Shown here piece by piece: positions 36,839 through 49,343 of a stretch of DNA of 64,000 nt. How positions within the stretch are numbered: the first letter of the stretch is position 1; every line of letters begins with the position of its first letter. The translations under genes were made by a program, and so were the position numbers. Origin of the DNA: Cryptomeria japonica (taxonomy: Eukaryota > Streptophyta > Pinopsida > Cupressales > Cupressaceae); NCBI RefSeq assembly GCF_030272615.1, contig NC_081410.1, positions 288,857,957 through 288,921,956 of the forward strand. The letters are read 5' to 3'. The notes beneath the pieces are model-generated. The model worked only from the letters and a program-made list of their open reading frames with translations. It was not told the origin of the DNA and made no database searches.

Positions 36839-37426
36839 AAAACTATTTAGCTCATAGGCTGTCAACTTGGCTATGATGGAGTCCAAGGATACCTTAGTCT
36901 CGTCTATTGATCTCAGCTCCTGAATAGTAGCAACCCTTATTGCATAGACCAGCAATAGGGATCTTAGGACTTTGCTTACCACAGTGGAATCTTCTATTTT
37001 ACCACCTGCACTGTTGATTTCTCCAACAACTGTTTTGCTTCTTATTCCATACTGTTGAATGGTCTCACCTTCAACCATCTACATATCTTCAAACTTCCCT
37101 CTCAGGCTTTCTTCCTTAGCCTGTTTTACATGTTCATCACCACCATAGATATTTTCAAGAGCATCCCATACCTCTTTGGGATTTACCTTATCCTGAACAT
37201 CAATAAACTCAATGTCAGATAGACTAATAATAAGGGCTTCCATGACTTGCCCATTTTCTTGTATCTCTCTTTTTTGGTCATCGGTGAGAGTATCGGTAGG
37301 GACAACATGGACATTCTCAACATAAATCCAGTGTTGAGCACCCATGCTTCTTATTAATACCTTCATCCTATCTTTCCATATACTAAAATTTTCCCTATTA
37401 AACTTTGGAGCTTCCCTCTTCATCAT
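36836..37426 (-). pseudogene. Copia 2 gag N-terminal part
   Basis: The ATG at 37426-37424 lies about 70 bases inside the LTR and the protein starts MMKREAPKFNRENFSIWKDRM, the DUF4219-like start usual for copia gag. It continues with the UBN2 pattern (VMEALIISLSDIEF, VWDALENIYGG). One in-frame stop at 37079-37081 and a frame change near an A-run at about 36838 separate it from the knuckle and protease. Confidence 0.88.
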
Positions 37427-37481
37427 TTGACTGGGATCTTTACCTCAAGTGGTTAAGCTTACAACACAAAGGACCTAGAGT

Positions 37482-37493
37482 GCTCTGATACCA
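37482..37493 (-). promoter_or_regulatory. Primer binding site of copia 2
   Basis: The element strand reads TGGTATCAGAGC, the exact complement expected for the plant initiator tRNA-Met 3' end, two bases from the LTR. Confidence 0.9.
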
Positions 37494-37495
37494 AT

Positions 37496-39058
37496 TGATA
37501 ACTCAATGATGAATGAATAGTACCAAACCCATACTGAGAGGGGGGTTGAATCAGTACAGACAAAAATACAGTCCAAAACTAGTTTGACAGCAAATACTCC
37601 AAATGACTGGCAAATAGTGACACTGGTTGAAACAGAGTACAACCGGTAAGACCCAGAACAACTAAAACAATCATAAACCGGTTACTCACTTAGCTTTCCT
37701 CTTAGCTCAATACTATAGTACCATTACACCCTCATGCATGAATAGGTAAACTATCATCAGATCTTCACAATAGTTAGTTTAATATATTTTATAGACAAGC
37801 ATAAAACACAGAACCATCATATGCTTAATAGGCAATAACAAAGCATCACACATGACACATATTTTCACGTGGAAACCCAATTGGGAAAAACCACAATGGG
37901 GATGAATACCCACAAGCTTCTTTTTGAACTCTTTAGAAGTCTGCTCTGTTAGGAGCCTTGTCCAATTAAAGACATTACAATAGGTTCTGCTAGGAACCGA
38001 TCCTGTTACGGATCACCCGGTTAAGGGATGGCTACAATACCCAGTTAAGTGTTAAACCCAGTTAGTTACCTTGTTAGAGGATTTCAAGAACTCAATAGCT
38101 AAAGGATCTCTAGAGCTCTATAGCTTCCCAGAACTCAATAAATTTGAGTTACCCTATTAAAGGATTTGTATCAAGCCAGTTAAGGCTACCCTGTTAAGGG
38201 ATTTCATAACTGTTGGAGTGGTTAAAGATCAACAGGAATTACAATGATCTAGTAACAACACTCAATGCTAATGCTGATCCATTTTGGCTCCTCTTCACCT
38301 TCTGCACATTCACTTTGTAGGTATCTCTTATGTCCTTTGGTCAAGCAAGAATCACATATCACTTCCCTTAGATACACACATACAACTTTTACCAACAACT
38401 TTACAAAGAAACACAACATCGACCTTATAGGAAATAGATAGGTCGGTAGCAAAAACCCTAAACCCTAAACCTATTAGGTTAAGCAATTCAAACGGTTCAA
38501 TCCTGACCGTTGAATCATACTGCATTAAATGCAACAATCTTGAATCGATCTCAAGACATTCTCCATCATCCATTATTCACCAATTTCATGGTGGCTGATA
38601 ACCCATCACGCGTTATCACCATTTAACAAACTTTGCACATTCCCAAGGTGGATAGGGATAGTCTTATTCATGCAAGATCCTTCACGTGCACAGGGCTTAC
38701 ATGGCAACATAATCTATTCTTCGTTATACTGCTAACTCATCACACAAAGATCACCGATTGAGTCACATAGGCTTGAGGTACTCCAACTGAAAATCTTGAA
38801 GTGGAAACTACCTACCAACCAGTAGTCATACAATTCTTCCATTTGTCGGTTCCCATAACTACATGCCAGTTCACCTTGACATGCCAATTCACCTTGAACA
38901 AAAATACCACTTGACTTTGGCATATATACCGGTTCGCACATATGCTGGTTCTCTCTTCTCACATATCACATATGCTGGTTCACATCATATCACATATTGA
39001 CATCAATGACAACATACAATATCATTATGTCCTCATACCTGTTCACATAATGCCAACA
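37496..39058 (-). repeat. Copia 2 5' LTR (right copy)
   Basis: It starts TGATAACTCAATGATG on the + strand and ends CCAACA. It pairs with 31535-33116, with scattered substitutions, many of them C/T or G/A inside CCGGT words. Confidence 0.92.
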
Positions 39059-39063
39059 AAAGA
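39059..39063. repeat. Right TSD of copia 2 (AAAGA)
   Basis: Identical to 31530-31534. Confidence 0.88.
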
Positions 39064-40590
39064 GACTGCACAATGTCTTTTTACTATGAATCTTCTTGAT
39101 GTATGATCTCAACACTTTAACTCTTCTATTAAGCTCCTTATGAACTATCAAACAATACATTCTTTTGATTTATCTTTAATGCTTTTATAATTGTGTGATG
39201 GTGGTCCTCTTTATCAGATAAAATAATTTATCCTTTTGTTACTGTCCATAAAGCTTTATCACTACTTTGATACTATTATTTCTTTGTATTTCCTCTTTAA
39301 ACAGTTAATTACACAATAAAATGGAAAGAAACACACCATAATGAATTATAAACAACAATCTCAAAGGTAAAAAGGTTTTTTTTTCATTGAAGAACACAAT
39401 AGAAACTCAAAAGAAACATTATTGTTTTTTGAAAACCTTTGATAAAAGCTGCCCCTTTATCCCTTGTATAGCTGATCACTGTCTCTCTTGATTGTATCTT
39501 TTCTTGAATTGCTCTAATCCTTTTTTAATGCTTTAGATTATCCTATATTATAACTAATAATCTGAGAAACTTTTGTTCCTTTAAGATTGCTCTTATATCT
39601 CTAGACATCTTGGCAAACATGTTAATAGTGCCTCCAAACTCCAAGAACTCTCTATGGACCGGTACAACCCTGGTTCTCTGTCATACGTTGTTTTTCTCAT
39701 ATCAAGAGGACTGCAACTACACCTTAGGACTGTTGACTGCTTTGAATGCCTTTGATTTAGGAGATGTATTTTTATCTACTAGTACACTCACTGCCATCTA
39801 ATGATTTGATCCCATTATGTGTCAGTGTGTGCACTAATAGGTGCAAGTACAACTCCTTTGATGGCTTATGTAATGATTGACATTCTGTATCTAGTAACAT
39901 TTGGCATCACTGCTCAGTATGTTGAGATCTACCCTTGTGGGAGCCCATTTTACTCTACATACTTGATAGTTATGAAAAGAAAACCTGTTTCTACACATGC
40001 AACAAACAAATTAAATAAAGCATGGTAATTGTCATTATCTCATGGCACCTTCTCTATGTTGATCCCTTTGTTTTGAATCTGATATTTTGATAGTTGTAGG
40101 CATATGTTTTGATATTCTTATGCAGATAGGGTATGTATTCTGATGATTTTGAATATAACAACATAGTTATCCTTGTTTCTCTAACATGTTTTTCAATTCT
40201 CTTGTAGGTAATGATGGAATGAGAGCGAAAGTAGTTGAAGATGGACCAAGGCACTATAGAGGGACCAGGGTGCTGCCTCTTTGTCTCAACAATTTTTCTT
40301 GAGTTTTTCAGGTGTGGATCCTATCTTGTGGCTCTATTTGATTTATGCAACATTGTGTTTTTACCATTTCATTCCAATAGATTTAGTGTTCGCAATTTCC
40401 AAACCTAATTCAAAATTACACAAGTTCAACTCAAACAAAGGGTGAAATAGGACCTCAATCAACATTCAACCCTCTTCCTAATATAATTGAGTTGGATCTA
40501 TTGAAGATTCATCCTCCTTTTAATGTTTTGGTTAATTTGTTTAATTGTTGGTCTTAACATACTTGGTTTGACCCTAGTTCCAAATTACTC
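39064..40590. other. Repeat X, last segment, and junction with B-Tat
   Basis: Gene-free and T-rich to about 40390. After that the sequence has the look of the end of a gypsy LTR. The exact join is not visible. Short open frames (39610, 39819) have no recognisable motif. Confidence 0.4.
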
Positions 40591-40600
40591 GATCATATTT

Positions 40601-40612
40601 TGGTGAACCCTA
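40601..40612 (+). promoter_or_regulatory. Possible primer site of B-Tat
   Basis: TTTGGTGAACCCTACGTG resembles the start of the leader of plant gypsy elements (TGGCGCC... type, here diverged). The matching 5' LTR could not be confirmed, so this is a weak call. Confidence 0.3.
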
Positions 40613-41037
40613 CGTGAAACACCTTTGATTCTGATTTATGTTTTCATATATGCATGTTTATGCAATTTAAAATTCAAGTTTTCATTTATGAGTTTGATTT
40701 CCTTGCAAATTTTAAAAATTTAGAGGTTAATTTCACTAAAACACTAATTTTTAAATTTAAAATCGAACTTGTGGATTGCTTAATTTGGATTAATTATTTC
40801 AGATTTGATTCGGGAACAATTTTCACTCATAGATATCATTTTCTAAATAAAATTACATAAATTTAGAGTGCTTGCATTGGTAAAATCATCACAAAAATTG
40901 GACATTGTTTTGTATTTTGCATATGTTAACATTTGAAAAAGGAAAATTGTTGTCATAATAAATTAATTTCATAGGTGTGGTAATGGTTAGCATCCATTTT
41001 CTCAATTTACCCCTCTCTTAAAGTTCCTCCTATTCAC

Positions 41038-41566
41038 ATGAACATTTTAGTACAAAGAATAGTTGGTAACAATTCCTTCAAAACTCTCCCATGTTCTAAG
41101 GATGAATATTTGAAGAATGATGATATTTCTCCTAAAATGTGTTCCTTCTATGAAACTATCTTAGAGGAAGAGGATGATATAATATATACCTTTCTTAATG
41201 TTACCTTACCTTCCATACATGATACTTCTCTAAGAGAAAAAATATTGATGGGAATTGATTTATCTCCTCCAAAATTTGGTCTTACCAATGGGGGCACAAT
41301 ACTGCAACAAGAGGTTATGAACACTTCCCTTAAATGTCTCCTTCCTAAGTATGAATATTTGAAGAATGATGTTTATTTTCCTCTTAAAAATTACTTCCCC
41401 CATGAGGATCATTTGGTGCAAGTATATGATAGTGTCTCTACTTTTCCTAGTGATGGCATACCCTCTTTTGATTTCAATAAAATTCCCACTAGAGATGAAG
41501 CATTAATGAGTTATGCTTGTCCTTTCCCTAAAAATTGTATTAACCGTAAAGATACCTTGGAAGAAG
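41038..41566 (+). pseudogene. B-Tat gag-side ORF, first part
   Basis: The frame opens at the ATG at 41038 and encodes about 176 residues before the solo LTR takes over at 41567. It shows two related blocks, each with a K-EYLKND motif followed by a short PL-rich stretch (about residues 22-30 and 103-112), which suggests an internal repeat. The composition is acidic with many Asp, Ser and Pro. The same style returns after the solo LTR (44035 onward: LKSDVDPSP, RDETLMPTS). No family is recognised; by position it is the gag-side protein of a Tat-type element. Confidence 0.5.
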
Positions 41567-44034
41567 TGTTGGAATTATTTTGTCATTGATTTCAACTAGT
41601 ATAGGATGGCTACCAGTATAAGAGATGAATGTAGATGTGATGTCTTTGATATCACCTAGTGTTGTAGGTCACCGGTAAGGGAGAGGATGTCATTCAGTAC
41701 AATGACCATTGGAGTCACCGGTACACAAGTTATTGTTTGACTTGTGTGGAAGATATGGATAGGAGACCTCTATGATATAAAAATTGGTAAATGATGACAT
41801 TTAAGAGTTGGGCTATTGACTGTGATGAAGAGGCAAAATGTTATCAAAATCACATCAACATTGGAGGAGAAGTATGTACAGGTCACTTGTATGCTATGTG
41901 GATGAAAAACAATAGGACTCCCACTAGATAAGGATGCAATCACCAATTGAAGAGAATACTAATAGTGAGTGTGCCCAACCGGATCACATGTTCCAATTTG
42001 AAGATATGTTTCTCAAATAGGGAAGCCACATCAGTGCATTGCAAGATGTAGATGACAAGGATCCACTCCCATTGGTAAGTGGAGCTTATCTCGTATTATG
42101 AAAAGTGTGCATCATAGTTCTGTGAGATAAGACAAAAGAGTTAAAGGTAGGTGTTTGAAGGGTCACACCAGATCTACTAGTGAATCACAAAGATGCCTCA
42201 GGTGCATGAAATTAGAGATGTGCACTGAATCAAAAAGAGTTGGCATGTTGTGCCACCAGGACAAAAAAGGAAGAGTAAAGAAGTGATGGGTTTGTCACTT
42301 TGATGAACTGGTTGAGATGATGTCTGGGCTAATGAAGAAGAAGGCAAGGCTGAGAAGTTGTAGACACTGGACATTACTCATGGATTGAAGATAGTTTGTT
42401 GAAGGTTGATGAGTTGGTGTCATCAAGGTGTTTACCAATAATTATGTCCACTCGTAATGCTGACAAAGTGCAGATATAGAAGACTCCCATCTAATGAGGA
42501 TGTGCATAAGGGAGGTTAGCAAGAGTAATGACCAGAAAAGGTGTTCCACTGATAGAGAAACAAAGGGCAGACATGATGGTTAACTGACAATGTGTGATAT
42601 ATTAGCATGGTTAAAGAACTGGCAGAAGAACCTAATAATGGAGTTGGTCGGTGATCCCATCCATACTGACAAAGATGATCCAACAAAGGTGGATGTTGAC
42701 ATAGGGGCCATGTGGAGGTGAAGTGGCATGCATGCTTAGGTTGGCTTGTTGAGTTCATAAAGTGTTAGGCGATGAGTAGAAGGGGATAGGTCGACATTTA
42801 TGTCAACTATGTGATTCACAGGACATGCATCAGAGGTTTGTGGCTTGAGGTCAAATAGACAATAGAGATCTAGAACAAACTGGTTGTGTAGATCAAGGTA
42901 GGTGAAGGAGAACACAAAACCATTCTTTGTGATCGATCAAGAGATCTGCCGACAGGTTAAATGCAGGTTGCTAAAAATAGAAGGTGTGATCAGGAAGGAA
43001 TGATAATAGTGGGATTGATTGATGAGTTGCAGTTCATCAATCAAGGAGATTAGATCCAATAAGATCTAATTGGATTTTGTTTGCCTTGGGGTCACTAAAG
43101 AAACCCTAACCACCTAAAATTTGAATTGGCTTTTGGTAGGAAAACAAGTTTATAAATATGTAAGCCAAAATCGATGAAGGTTGCCGCTGGATGAGAGTGT
43201 ATTGCTTCTGAAGAAGGTAAATCGGTCAAGTGCTCACCAAGAAGAAGAAGAAGAGACTGAGTGTAAGGAAGAATAGGGTTGAAGTTTTCAACCAGTAGTA
43301 GAGAGAGAATTGGTAGTCAACCATTGAGTCTGATAGAAGAGTAAACCGGTGGTGACCATACCAGCAAAGAAGAGTTGTAGAAGACTACAAAGAAGGCAGG
43401 CATAGAACCAGTAGAGTGTAGTATAGGAAGAGAGAAGAACCGACACATAGAGAGAACTGGAAAAGAAGAAGAAGATACTGAACCGGTGAAGGTGCAATAG
43501 AGAGCAAGTTGCATCAATAGATTGTGTTGCAGTTGAGAGGTGAGTTGAGAACCGATAGAGAATCTCTGAGAGGAAAATCAATAGAGAGATTTATAGAATA
43601 GTTAAAAAATCCATTTGTAACAAGACTTTTACTTTTATATTTGAATATACTCATTGTAGACCAGTGAGTTGGAGCTCGGTGTAGGGGTTGTATCTCCTTG
43701 TGTTGGTGCCCTAAATTAGGGGTTGGTTCTCCTTGGGTTGGTGCCCTAAACATTGTAATTAGAGTTTCACTGTGAGGCTAGATTGGAGCAATAGACTCTA
43801 GTAGCATTTATCACCGAGGTTTTTCCCATCTTTGGTTTTCCTCATATATGTTGATATTATGTGATTTCCCTTTCATGTGTGGTTGCATTTGTGTTAGTCT
43901 CCCCTTTAACTGGTAAGTTATATTTCTATTAGATCTGATAAATGGTATACACACATAGGATAGATAAAGGGAAAAGTTTGTAAACCACTGATTCACCCCC
44001 CCCCCCCTCTCTCGTAAAGATCCTACTAAAGACA
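41567..44034 (+). mobile_element. Solo LTR related to element B, inserted in B-Tat
   Basis: It starts TGTTGGAATT, has a TATA box (TTTATAAATATG at about 43149), two copies of the 36-bp GGTTGGTGCCCTAAA unit (43684-43753), GAGGTTTTTCCCAT and a run of 12 C (43996-44007) after GATTCA, all in the same order as the LTR of element B. No second LTR or internal region follows. The right end is uncertain and no clean TSD was found, although CGTAAAGAT occurs on both sides. Confidence 0.75.
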
Positions 44035-45279
44035 TTTTGAGGCAATAGGATAATTTTAACAACACATGTATTAATTCTCTCCCATTTAAGGATGAAGAAT
44101 TAATAAATAGTATTCTTCCCTCTCCCAAAATTGGCCTTCACAATGGGGAAATCATGTCCAAAAAGACATTTTTAACACTTCTCTGAATAATCTCCCTCTT
44201 TGGGATGAATATTTAGAGAATGATATTGAACACAACATATTAATGCTCTTCAGTTAATGGATGAAACATTAATAAATAGTGTTCTTCCATCTCCCAAAAT
44301 TGGCCTTAACAATGGGGACATCATGTTGAAAAAACCCATTTTTAACACCTCTAGATGATCTCCCTCTATGGGAATTGGAAATATTAACCCTCCCTCCAAG
44401 GAGGAAGCATTAATACATAATGATCTCCCCTCTCAAAATCTTGGTTCTACTCACGAGGATACCAAAGTCCAAGAAGAGATTGTTAATATTTCCTTGAAAG
44501 ATCTCCCTCTGAAGGATAATGCTTTGAAGAGTGATGTTGATCCTTCTCCTGCAGAGTCCCTCTCCCATGTAGATCCTTGTGTGATATAGGAGGATATGAT
44601 CTTTCCTACTAATACTATACCATATTTTAACAACTTTACCTCTAGGGATGAAACATTAATGCCTACTTCTAGTCTATCTCCCAAAATTGATCCTATCGAT
44701 GATAACATTTTGGTGCATGAAGAGACTATCAACACTTCTTTCAATAATATTTATCATACGAATGATTTTCATCCTTCTTATAAAATTCATAAGGTTACAT
44801 TAGAGCAAGAGAATGATCTTAGGTCACAAGTGTTTGATATTCCTAAACTATCTTTGATCAATATGATACATGTGAATAGTTAGGAAACACCTAATAAACC
44901 CTTCTTCAAACTTCAAGGTGCTAGTCCTTCTCCAAACTTTCAACCTCTAAACAAGCCCCTCTTTGTGGTTCAAGGTGGTTATACTAATGATGCCTTTTGT
45001 ACTCCTAACAAACTAGTTATTACTATGCAAGGACGTTATCCTACTAAGAGCCCTTCTGAGTATGGTAAACAAATCACCTGAGAGGGTTACAATTCGGTTT
45101 CTCACATAGATAATATTTGAAACAATAGGTAACCTAATCCTCCTCTAGTTATTCCTTCTTCACTTCCTACCTCTCAGCCTATTCTTCCACAAGCACCTCA
45201 TACATCACAAACTCTTGGCAAAGACTATGACCTTATTGAACAACTTAAAGCTACTCCTGCCAAGACATCTCTTTAAAAT
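44035..45279 (+). pseudogene. B-Tat gag-side ORF, second part
   Basis: Decayed coding-like sequence rich in Asp, Ser, Pro and Asn. Open pieces lie at 44368-44589 and 44596-44883, both followed by stops. Between 44060 and 44340 two related blocks (GAATTAATAAATAGT...TTCTTCC then CAATGGGGA) are repeated at a spacing of about 170 bases. No domain is recognised; the position is just upstream of the protease. Confidence 0.5.
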
Positions 45280-46431
45280 TTGATTAAAAATTCATCCACT
45301 CATCATGGAATGTTACAAGATTCTTTAAAGAACTTAGAAGTCCCACCCACAGTGACACCTAATAATATGGCTTCTTTGATTGACTCCATGACAACACCCA
45401 AAGCTCAAATTGTATTCACACAAGATGAGTTTCCCTACCATAAGATCCAACATCAATATGATCCCCTTATGATGTTGGTCCTTATCAATGATAATACTAT
45501 AAGAAGAACACTTATTGATAATGGCTCTAGCCTTAATGTTTGTAGCATTATACTATTGCATACAATCAAGGTGGATACATCTCTTATTAAAATATTTTCT
45601 CTTACTATCCATGGCTTTGATAATGTTGATAGATCTTCTTTAGATATTATAACATTTCCCATTAAGGTGCGACCTATTATTTTACCTACACCTATTCATG
45701 TCATTCCCTATAAGCTTGCCTACAATCTTGTATTAGGATGACCTTGGCTTCATTGGATGCAAGTTGTCAAATCTACTTTACATAGGCAACTTAAGTTCAT
45801 CTACAACAATAAGATGTATACCTTCTTTGTTGATATTGATTTAAAGGATTCATTGCAAGCCTCATCTTCTTTTTCCACTACTTCAAATTCTCCTACATCT
45901 TCAACTATGCCTATTTCCTTGAAAATCCATGTTCCCTCTAGTGATTCCAAGGCTCCTAAAAATGATTCTACTCAATCTGAATCCTCTCCCAAAGATATCT
46001 TTTCTCCCAAAGGGGTACTCTCAGATGACGATTGGGGATCTCTAGACTTTAACTCTACTTTTGTGGGAGAATATAGGGTTTCTTTAAAAGGATCTAAGAT
46101 TGAGAAGGAAGAAGATAAGGTTGAGCCTGAAAAGCAACCCACTTTGTCTAAACAACTAAATAACAATTTTGTGGATGCTTCTATTTCAAATGATTCTTTA
46201 AAACCTTCTTCTTATTCATCTAATTAAGACATTGAGACCTATGAGGCCCCACCATCCCTTTCTGATATGGCATCCCTTTATGGTCTAGGTTTTCACAATT
46301 TAGCTAAGAGTTGATATAATTTCTTTTAAAAAAAAACATACATGAAGCTTCATTTGGACTTGGATATAATCCTTCAAATCCCACCAAAGCATCTAAAAGG
46401 CCATCTCTCAATGTGAATGATATATTTAGTA
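45280..46431 (+). pseudogene. B-Tat protease region
   Basis: A retropepsin core LIDNGSSLNVC has its Asp codon at 45517-45519, and the C-terminal signature AYNLVLG, stop, PWLHWM is at about 45718-45753. The TGA at 45739-45741 stands where Tat proteases have Arg (GRPW). The preceding substrate-like stretch (DEFPYHKIQHQYDPLM) is typical of Tat elements. A Ser/Pro-rich linker follows to 46227 and decayed sequence to the element C insertion. No reverse transcriptase follows, before or after the inserted elements. Confidence 0.7.
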
Positions 46432-46436
46432 GTGAT
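46432..46436. repeat. Left TSD of element C (GTGAT)
   Basis: Identical to 59049-59053. Confidence 0.87.
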
Positions 46437-47566
46437 TGTTGGCATTTTTGATGTTTATGTTGTGATTGTCATTGATGGACACACACTTGCATTGAGATCC
46501 TCTTTATATGTATGAGTTAGAGCACAACCAGTATTTGTTCCAACCGGTATGTTGTATTATAGTCTTTAGACAATTGATGTTTTGCAGAATGTGTTTCCCG
46601 GTCTGAAGCGACATGTTAACTCCAAGCGGTTCGAGGGATTAAAGCGGCATAACACATTTTTACCAGTCTTCATTTTTGTCAAACCGGCAATCGACATTTT
46701 GTATGAACCGATAATACTCTGTGATGAGTTACCAACTGGCATTTTGTGATGAGTTACCATCCACCGATTGTTTCATGGTGCCAACACATTAACAGTGCTT
46801 TTTGTGTCGTGGTAACAAGTATGTCCAAATTCATTGAACCGAGGAAATTGTAATGTAATCCTATTGGACCATCATGAAATCAGATTCCTTTATAAGGACA
46901 TCATGTCTAGGGTTTTAGGTTGTTGATGTGGATATAGCAAAAGTTTATGTTGTTGCTAGGGTTTAAGGTGATTGAGGTGTTGCAGAGAATATGAATGTGT
47001 AGAAGACTGAAGTAATGCTGGAGTGCATTAGGAATGAGCTACCAAGGATCTAACCAAGCAGTTTGTGCAACTAGCTAGATCAAACACTTGTTGATTACTC
47101 ACATCTTTGACAAGTCTGTAGCCCTTAATCGAGGAGGCCCAAAAGCCTTTTGTAAATCCTCTAACAAGGTGGTTCACATCTGTGGATCTAAAATCCTCTA
47201 GCAAGGTAGTCTTTAATTGGACTTATCTCCTAACAAAGATTGAGATTCCTAAAAGGATTTGTTCTAGTAAAGAACATTGTAAGACCTTAACCGGTATGAC
47301 CTTAAATGGTCTGTTTCCTATTCTACATATAGTTACTTGTGAGTTCCATCTCACCATGGTTTTTCCCATTTGGGTTTCCATGTCAAAATCTCGTGTTATG
47401 GTGTTTGTGCTTCTATGGGTGAATGAATTATTAGCTATTTGGTTTGCATATTTGTTAACTAGTTTGTCTGCTAAATTGTTTTATCGGTTTACTGTCAGTC
47501 TTGAAAAGTGTTTAAGTGCAAATATTTTTGGCATACTAATTCACCCCCCCCTCTTAGTATTCATCA
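46437..47566 (+). repeat. Element C 5' LTR
   Basis: It starts TGTTGGCATTTTTG, has CCTTTATAAGGAC (TATA) at about 46889 and ends AATTCACCCCCCCCTCTTAGTATTCATCA. It matches the split right LTR. Confidence 0.92.
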
Positions 47567-47568
47567 AT

Positions 47569-47580
47569 TGGTATCAGAGG
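47569..47580 (+). promoter_or_regulatory. Primer binding site of element C
   Basis: TGGTATCAGAGG follows the LTR after two bases, as in the copia elements. Confidence 0.87.
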
Positions 47581-47616
47581 CTACCTTTCTATAAGTTTAA
47601 CCACTTGGAAAGAGAT

Positions 47617-48893
47617 ATGGGGGAATACACTTTGAGGGAACTTACCCACCGGCTCACTCAGTCTGAGCAAGCCTATGATGATCTTATGGTCAAATACAAG
47701 GCATCTCAATCAAAAAGAAGAGAAAATGCAGAAAAGCTGATGGAGCTATCTGAAAATAGTTCTTCAGATGAAGCAGACATAGAAGCCCTAATTGCAGAAG
47801 TAAATAAGTTGAATGAATCAAACTCCAACCTAAGAAAGGAGTTGGAAGGACTGACTATTCGGATGTGTCAAGAGCTTGAGAACCGGAGGAAAGTTGAAGA
47901 TCTGGTGAAAGAAAGAGATCATGAGATCTCCAAGCTGAAACAAGAGATGAGTGCCCTAAATGCTCAACTCCATGAAAACAAAGTGGAAAAGGAAGACATG
48001 CGAGGAGAACTGAACACTGCCATCTCTGAGAATGAAAACATGTTGGAAACAAATGCTGCTATTTCCAAAGAACTCTCTGAGTCAAAGGAAATACTTGCTA
48101 AGTTCAACAAGAGTACTGTCAAGCTAGAGAAAAAGCTTGAATTTGCCAAACTGATCAAGAATACCAATGGACTTGGTTATTCCAATCATGAGGAAGGTGA
48201 GACCTCTAGTACAAATGCTAGAACATCAAATAAAAAACTGACATCAAAGGATAAAGGTAAGAAAAAGTTTAAACCTGTTTGCTTTAACTGTCTTAAAGAA
48301 GGACATACAACAAATGTGTGGAGGAGTAAGGCTTACAACAATTTTCCTTTTTTCCTAAATGATAAGTCTAGATCCTATAGATTTGATGGTAACTGTTATG
48401 CATGCACCAAGTATGGGCATAGAGCATCTGAATACAGGTCTGTTATGAATAACACTGGAAGATATCCTCAGAGGACCCAAGGAGTTGGTCCTGAACCTTT
48501 TGTGAACCAGAATCACAACCAGTTTAGTGCCTTCAATCATCAGCCAAGAAGTGGTGGTTATCAGTGGCAATCAGATGGAGAGAAAATTGTATGATCTGTC
48601 ATGGTCATGGTCACACTGCTGCAACATGCATAAGGACGAATGGAAACATGAACAATGGACCTTGGAGAGCACCTGGATTGGTCTACTATCACTACAACAA
48701 ACTGGGTCACATTGCCAGATTCTGTAGATCAAGAAAGAACATGTCTGATGATATACTAGTCACTCTGAAAGGAAACATTGATGTTGACACTGTTCAAGTG
48801 GACATGAACAAAATTTGGAAGGAGAAACTAGCGGTGCTACAAGTGAAACCAGTTTCTGCACCTAGTTTGGAAATCACGAAATCGACAAACTAA
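47617..48893 (+). pseudogene. Element C gag: coiled coil plus four zinc knuckles
   Basis: The chosen start is the ATG at 47617, 50 bases after the LTR; the open frame itself reaches back into the LTR (47182), which is unlikely to be translated. Residues about 1-190 are a long Glu/Lys/Leu-rich coiled coil. Then come a basic linker (KDKGKKKFKP) and four knuckle-like units: CFNCLKEGHTTNVW (last Cys lost), CYACTKYGHRASEY (last Cys lost), CMICHGHGHTAATC (intact, after a frame change near 48585) and YYHYNKLGHIARFC (first Cys pair lost). The UBN2 core of copia gag is not seen. The protein would bind RNA and assemble particles if active. The frame change makes this copy defective. Confidence 0.78.
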
Positions 48894-49343
48894 GCTTCAG
48901 AAAAGCTTAGGGGGAGAAAATGACGAAATGTTTTGAACCCCCGGTTTATACTGGTAAAAGACCTTAACCGGTATGTTATACTTGTCATTTGGCAGAAGAC
49001 CAGAAATGGTAAAAAGGAAAATTAGGGTTTACGCCCTAATGGAGGAGCATTAATGATGGTAGGTGAGGAATATGTTTGAAAGCATTTTTCAAATCATTTC
49101 TCACTATCAGTTTTCGAGCGAAGAAATGTTTTTCAAAGAGTAGAGTGACGAAAAGGCTATTTGAGTAGAGACTTTGAGAAATTGAGAAACTGCGAAGGAC
49201 ATTCAAATTCAAACTAGAAACGATCAAGTGGAGAACACAAAGCAGTGATTCAACAACCGATGAAGTGTGAAGTGAAGGAGAATCGGCAAGCCCTAATTTC
49301 ATGTGTTTCAAAAGATATTTCTCGAGTTCTTAAGATTTCTATC
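48894..49343. other. Element C spacer between gag and second ORF
   Basis: It begins with AAAGCTTAGGGGGAGAAAATGACG, a purine tract right after the gag stop, and contains ACCGGT-type words (48935-48975). No gene is seen. It may act as a leader for the second ORF. Confidence 0.5.

Larger units (their letters stand above)
31535..39058 (-). mobile_element. Copia 2: full-length Ty1/copia retrotransposon, TSD AAAGA
   Basis: LTRs at 31535-33116 and 37496-39058 enclose a minus-strand gag-pol. The TSD is AAAGA (31530-31534 and 39059-39063). In element orientation the LTRs start TGTTGGCATTATG and end CATTGAGTTATCA. This is the best preserved autonomous element of the window: one gag frame change plus a handful of stops. 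Confidence 0.94.

Noticed and set aside
39610-40028. Short + strand ORFs as a small host membrane protein
   Set aside because: They are short and lack supporting motifs; the surrounding sequence is the T-rich repeat X.
47182-47616. ORF start inside the element C LTR, which would extend gag upstream by 145 residues
   Set aside because: The matching stretch in the right LTR (58662) is also open only briefly, the sequence lies across the primer site and LTR end, and no gag motif is encoded before 47617.
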